DNA of 64,000 nt from Tubulanus polymorphus (lineage: Eukaryota > Nemertea > Palaeonemertea > Tubulaniformes > Tubulanidae): NCBI RefSeq assembly GCF_964204645.1, contig NC_134027.1:10714485-10778484 (forward strand). The letters run 5' to 3'. The notes under the pieces were generated by a model, which saw nothing but the letters and a program-made list of their open reading frames with translations, did no database searches and was not told the origin of the DNA. Below, piece after piece: positions 59,401-64,000 of this stretch. Made by a program: the position numbers and the translations under genes. The number at the start of each line of letters is the position of its first letter. Position 1 is the first letter of the stretch.

Positions 59401-60566
59401 TGGGGATGTCCTTTCAATTATGTATGAACTGTGGACAACAAATACAACATTCATAAAATCTTGTACATATATTGATAGATAAATATGTATTATGTATTAT
59501 TAATGTCATACGTAGCCTCTATGATCGAAGATTTCGTTCATCTTCATTTCGAACTTTCGTATTTCTTTTCTAGACCGAGAAGGGAACCGTGAAAATCACC
59601 GGCTATGTTCGCAGTCAGCCTCTTAGCGTTAACCGATTGGTTCATGTTCCCGGCTGGGGAGATTTCCAACTGTCGCAAATTGATTCGCCAAATGACCCGT
59701 ACCCTTTGAATCCTCGCGTTGACAAGAAAAAGTCCAGTGAGGTTTGTAGCTTCAACTACTGCTAGTTTTGATCAGTCTTTCGATTATGACCATCTTGCAT
59801 TCAACACACATTCGCGCAGGTTCTTCCCAGTTTCCACTACTAGTTATCTCGTAGTGTTGGCCATTTGCGCAAAATAGAGGAATGAGCTTTGGGAAATAAA
59901 GCACTTGGTCATCGCTACCTGCCAATAATACGAGAGTATCAATCCGTTGCCTTGAGTGTTCATAACTGTATCGCAAAGCGGTGATGATCATTTTATTTTT
60001 TATGAAATGTCTATGTCTGCTGGACTGTGGTGATGTCCTGAACACACGAGGGCCTTGACAAACAGAAATAGGAAGAATGCTAATAAGGCAGCAGATTAAT
60101 ACTCGGATAAGGACATGCTAATGATGCACTGAATGGGCGCTAGAGCGGTTTGAGAGATGAAAAAATCATTTCAATAAGGTAAGTCTTTTTTTTCTTTTTT
60201 TTTAACCATTTTATTCATTTGCTTTATAGGCTGAAGGTACCACCTCGATGGAAGAAGATATCAAGCTATTAGAAACGGCTGATCCTGTTCTTCAGGAATC
60301 GTTACAAAGCGAAGTTATACCCGATCCGATGGAAGGTGAACAAACGTGGCCGACCGAAGAGGAAATGGCCAGTGCCGAAGGTAAAAATGATCATTGATAA
60401 TGGGGAAAACGGCTTTCAAATTATCCCGTAAAACGCATCTTCTTTTATTCTCCGTGCATCTCTCTGGGTTCTAGCTGAAAGTAAACAGAAAAAGAAAGTA
60501 CATCTTGTACCTAAAGGAACATCGGAATATCAGGCAGCTTGGATTATCGATAAAACTGATGATCAG
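53429..60566 (+). CDS. TSR1: TSR1, ribosome maturation factor, first ten exons
   Basis: Exons: 53429-53540, 53764-53834, 56103-56189, 57191-57303, 57814-58009, 58615-58685, 59050-59209, 59574-59741, 60230-60380 and 60475-60566. All have GT-AG borders and agreeing phases. The N-terminus HRAGAFKQQNKTHKHGKHR is the typical TSR1 start. Later landmarks: LSCLFAQGLP, ITGYVRSQPLSVNRL, PGWGDFQLSQIDSPNDPYP, EVIPDPMEGEQTWPTEEE and GTSEYQAAWI. TSR1 is a GTPase-like protein without GTP hydrolysis that binds pre-40S ribosomes in nucleus and cytoplasm. About 375 codons, roughly the first half of the family's 750-800 residues, are here; the remainder is not found up to 64000. It is the only clear housekeeping gene of the window. 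Confidence 0.93.
53891..54490. mobile_element. AGCCCACTTGG-family element in TSR1 intron 2
   Basis: Collinear with 36847-37464, same orientation, hairpin start AGCCCACTTGGGAC. It ends near the start of the satellite part. It contributes to the 2.3-kb length of this intron. Confidence 0.7.
54491..55814. other. TSR1 intron 2, non-coding
   Basis: Only low-complexity stretches (for example GGGTTAGG-like words near 54640-54770). No gene is seen. Confidence 0.5.
55815..56090. repeat. Diverged AGCCCACTTGG-family copy
   Basis: Starts AGCCCACTTGAGAC, keeps the hairpin and the CCAGTTATTTTGG word, and lacks most of the CGTCCG stretch. It ends just before TSR1 exon 3. Confidence 0.65.
56293..56866. mobile_element. 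MITE-like element in TSR1 intron 3
   Basis: 574 bp with inverted ends AGAGTTGCCACTT and AAGTGGCAACTCT. Sub-terminal parts also mirror each other (TTTCTCCGGAATTCCGG and a TTTTCCGGATTTTTAG-like right part). A 129-codon frame inside (56820-56431 minus) has no recognised domain. Confidence 0.65.
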
Positions 60567-61903
60567 GTAAGTTGAAATTTATTTCACTGATGATTATCGG
60601 TACTCAAACGTTGCTTATATCCTACGAGCTACTACTTAAAGCATCCGGCACGGATAATCATTCACTCAGTATTTTCAACTGATCTCATTTGGTAGTTGGT
60701 AGACTGTAGGACAATTCCCAATGTATAGAATAAGAATACGAAATCTGCAGCTGATTTGAATGAACATTTCAGTGTGAACAGTTTGTTGTTCGATAGCTGC
60801 TCTGTAGACCATCTCGAGATGAGTTACACCAAGAGGACGTTTTATTGGTTTTACTGTCTTCAGAAGGATAGTATTTCTTGATGGCGCCATTTTTGGTTTA
60901 CATGCACATATCCAATGGTGAATGAAAGAATGAATTTTAGTTTCATTGTATCCACAATATGTACAATACATGATATACATGAGTAGGAAAAATGACAAGA
61001 AGAGATGAGAAGTAACCAAAAAGTAACCAAAAAATATCAGAAAAAACATGAATTTTTGCTTATTCAATGTGCAATTCTTAGTATGTTCTTAGTTATGAAA
61101 TGGTGAAATAGTCTACCAAAGAATATCCTCCAAATCACTGCTTTCAGAGCCATTCATCCTTTTCACTAGTGGTTGAGTCCATTTGGTGGAATTGGTTTTT
61201 GGCATTGGGCTACGAATATCTATTGTGAAAGCTTTGTTTCTAAATCGACATTTCCACTGTTTAGTGCATACGTTACTCAAAAAGTTACTCAAACAACGAC
61301 CAGTACCATAAACAGACTTTATTCATGTTATAAATAACATCATTGAATCAAAATATTCACAGACTATTAAACAATCATCACCTGTACATGTATCACGTCC
61401 ATATAAATCATTTTATAGTTACATAAAGCTGTATAAAGGAAGGGCGCTTCTCATCAGTTCACAATGAGATAAGTAAAGGAGCGAGAGTGCTTTCAGTTTT
61501 GATATCGAGCTCTTGAAATTTCATTGGGTTACAGAAACTAGGCTGGGGCCTAGAAAGCTCAACAGTGCCAACCCCAGATCAATAAAGGTCCACAATTTTT
61601 CAAAAATTATAAAATTTCATCGCCTGTTTTACACCCATTACTCATTTTAATGACAATCACAAGTCACTTGTGTATAACATCAAGAACCATTCCACGATTA
61701 TGTATTTAGATAGGCACCCACACGTGCGCACAAAATTATATGGATTATTACCTTACAAGGCAGGCATGCAAATGATTAACAATGTTTTTGATAAAGATGC
61801 AGCAAGCTTCTGTGAGAGCTCTGCTTCAGGGCATATGTATGTTTACTAAACTGCAGCTCCCAGTGAGCATATGCAGGGGGCAATAGTCTGCTCTGAGCTC
61901 AAT

Positions 61904-62037
61904 GGGGCCGGTTCCATAGTTGAGACTTAAATCCAGAAGTGATCTGAAATCTTAAGACTGGTCTTAAGTTTGTTAGATTAGCTATAGAACTAAGGTGGTC
62001 TTAGACTGGTCTAAGCCGTGGCTATAGAACCGGCCCC
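61904..62037. mobile_element. MITE-like element with GGGGCCGGTTC ends
   Basis: Inverted ends GGGGCCGGTTCCATAG and its near complement CTATAGAACCGGCCCC, 134 bp, with an inside rich in CTTAAGAC words. It is structurally like the GGGTCCAGTTCC family but distinct. Confidence 0.75.
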
Positions 62038-62684
62038 TGAGCTCTGAGAAGATACCAGTACCTCAGTATCAGTACGTTGGTTTCGCAACACATTTCCTAG
62101 TTTTTTTTTTTTTTAAATAAAAATGGACATCGTCATCATTAAGTTGAATCCTTACCAGGAAACGAATTCACATTTCTCTAATCCGTTTTATGGTTTATTC
62201 AACTGCAGAGGTACGACGAAGTACACTTAGTACAATTAAGTTAGACAATGACTTAATCTTGATTGGAAGTTAGTTCGTTGGAAAGAAGTGCGTTATTCTA
62301 CTGTCGATATTTTTTCATGCTTCGCTGGTTGTTGGATGAATATTTGATGTTTTATCACGCTGTAAACCTGTAAAAAGTGTTTTCAGATTGGAGCATTGTT
62401 TGAATAGTATCGATATCGACAGTTGCAACTAACCGGTCAGAATGACAGGAATCGTAAAATACAAAAAAAAAACCAGCGCCGTGAAGTCTGATGGGTTCTT
62501 ATTATGATTACGGCGTCAGCAACATGGAACATCGGAAGCTGGCCAGTAGCTTTTGATGTTAATTCCTGTAACCTTGCAAATGTCAATACCGACTGTATAC
62601 AAATTTCAGAAAAGAGAAAAATGCAAACTTCATTGAATTTAATAGTCAAAAGATATAAACACTCTAAACCGTGTAACTGTAGAA

Positions 62685-62906
62685 AATTGAAGAAGTCCCA
62701 CAATTCGAATTTTATATTTGATAGAATTTATTGTTATGAAACCACAATGTTTCGGCTGTTGATTAACAGCCATCATCAAGCTGATTAACTGACTAACACA
62801 GCCATTATTCCGCCTGATGATGGCTGTTAGTCAACAGCCGAAAGGTTGTGGTTTCATGATAATACATTTTATCATCTAAAATTCGCATTATTGGACTTCT
62901 TCAATT
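62685..62906. mobile_element. Foldback element, 222 bp
   Basis: Arms start with AATTGAAGAAGTCC and end with its complement. Inner parts pair as GAAACCACAA / TTGTGGTTTC and GGCTGTT / AACAGCC. The centre CCTGATGATGGCTGTT resembles the centres of the other two foldbacks. Confidence 0.75.
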
Positions 62907-64000
62907 ATTTTTTGAATTTGAAATGAAACAAAGTTTGAGACAATCCTCTCAGCAAGGGGTATAAAAGGTATGGCGTATGAATTACGAGATACAAAGTAAT
63001 TTATTCGTTGCTATTGTTTAATTATAAGCTGATGATTTCATGTACTGGCACAACATGAAACCTGCCTCTAGGATTAACGCATCTTAGTAATTACATCTTG
63101 TAATTATAAACTGATTAATGGCTGGAGATTAGAATAGAAAGTCTTGAACGTGTCGAAAACCTTTTACCATATTCAATAATAGAAAATATCCGTTAATTAG
63201 CATGATCGATGTTCATGTATAATTCATGAATTTAGTGGTAGTCTGTGAGGGTTTTTTTTCTATGTTGCATCATCGAGTGGAAGTCATTAATTTCAACTCG
63301 AGTCCTTACGTTATATACCAATGATATATTCTTATACCAGGAGTAGATTCATCTATAATATTGCTGTTTCCAAACTGTATTTCAGTTTTCGAAAAAATAA
63401 GAGATCCATAATTTTTTTCCAAAACACGTGGCTGAGACTGCTGATTTCTTCGTGTGATTTTAGCGTGATCGTGAAATCATATCGAAAATCACTGTGACTC
63501 GTCTGGGGATTCGCGCACCTGAAACTTATCTCGGTTATAGTCGCGGTAAAATCATCGCTAATCAATCGCTCCGTGCGCGGCAACTAGCGACGCGAGGCGT
63601 TGTAAAAATGATTTTTCGACCAATAAGCGCGCGTTGATAGATCGCGTGCACTGTCAGCGTGCTCTACATGTAGTTCAGGCATATAATTGTCATTTGTCAT
63701 TCTGTCATTTAATAGTCGTGGCCTGAAGACCTGTGTGGTTTGGTATCAAAAGCGTCTGAAGTGCTACATAACATGTTGTTCGTTCTCTTTTGACAGAGAA
63801 AAATCGTGTTATTGTTATTTCAGAATTTTTTTTGATCATTATTTTCTCAGATGATTTCATATATCATAATCTTTTTCATTTAGAAAAATAAGTATTTTCA
63901 AGCTTGGATAGTTCATATCATTTGGGAATTTGAAATCCAGTTAAACATTATGTTGTATATAGAAATGACAGTTACATTATATCCAGCTTAAACTGAGCTT

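Larger units (their letters stand above)
60567..64000. other. Non-coding 3' of TSR1 exon 10
   Basis: The acidic stretch expected next in TSR1 (runs of Asp/Glu) is not seen, so this is intron, or the gene is interrupted. Repeats inside: a MITE-like element at 61904-62037 and a foldback at 62685-62906. Nothing else is supported. Confidence 0.5.

Overview
This is a window of AT-rich, intron-rich animal nuclear DNA, most likely from a marine invertebrate (lophotrochozoan or cnidarian; I cannot name the species). The grounds are split genes with GT-AG introns, a eukaryotic ribosome-biogenesis gene (TSR1), extracellular Ig and leucine-rich-repeat membrane proteins, a gene with the cysteine pattern of sea-anemone-type sodium channel toxins, and many MITE-like, foldback and SINE-like repeats. 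Almost all coding sequence is in short exons, so gene models were built by hand from splice sites, reading phase and comparison between paralogs inside the window.

Layout. (1) 1-3561: a very AT-rich remnant with three broken minus-strand genes, one an HNH-type nuclease interrupted by one in-frame stop. Its right edge is a 187-bp palindrome, and part of that edge recurs near 30.9 kb. (2) 3.9-26.3 kb: three tandem units of about 6-6.6 kb, each holding a minus-strand receptor gene (signal peptide, two Ig-like domains, Ser/Thr-rich stalk, one membrane span, cytoplasmic tail). Copy C (18.9-23.2 kb) is fully open, 643 codons, with two ITIM-like tail motifs. Copy A (6.6-9.8 kb) is open but stops before those motifs. 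Copy B (12.6-16.1 kb) has the same stop plus a frameshift. Decayed related blocks flank the array. (3) 26.45-27.35 kb: a three-exon gene for an 81-residue secreted, six-cysteine, toxin-like peptide. (4) 28.4-38 kb: microsatellite, minisatellite, foldback and dispersed repeats around a broken LRR gene copy. (5) 38.3-46.0 kb: a fourth, divergent receptor locus (D) with decayed Ig exons but three successive, open copies of a three-exon tail cassette. (6) 48.5-50.4 kb: an intact two-exon LRR membrane protein on the plus strand, source or sister of the broken copy at 32.4 kb. (7) 53.4-60.6 kb: the first ten exons of TSR1, plus strand; the rest of the gene lies beyond the window or beyond a 3' intron longer than 3.4 kb.

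How it fits together. The receptor cluster looks like a rapidly changing family. Tail exons are nearly all phase 1 at both ends, so deletion or duplication of exons keeps the frame and changes only the signalling tail. The result resembles paired receptors: the same type of ectodomain with an ITIM-like tail (C), with a short tail (A), or with repeated alternative tail cassettes (D). Function in self/non-self or immune recognition is inference from architecture only.
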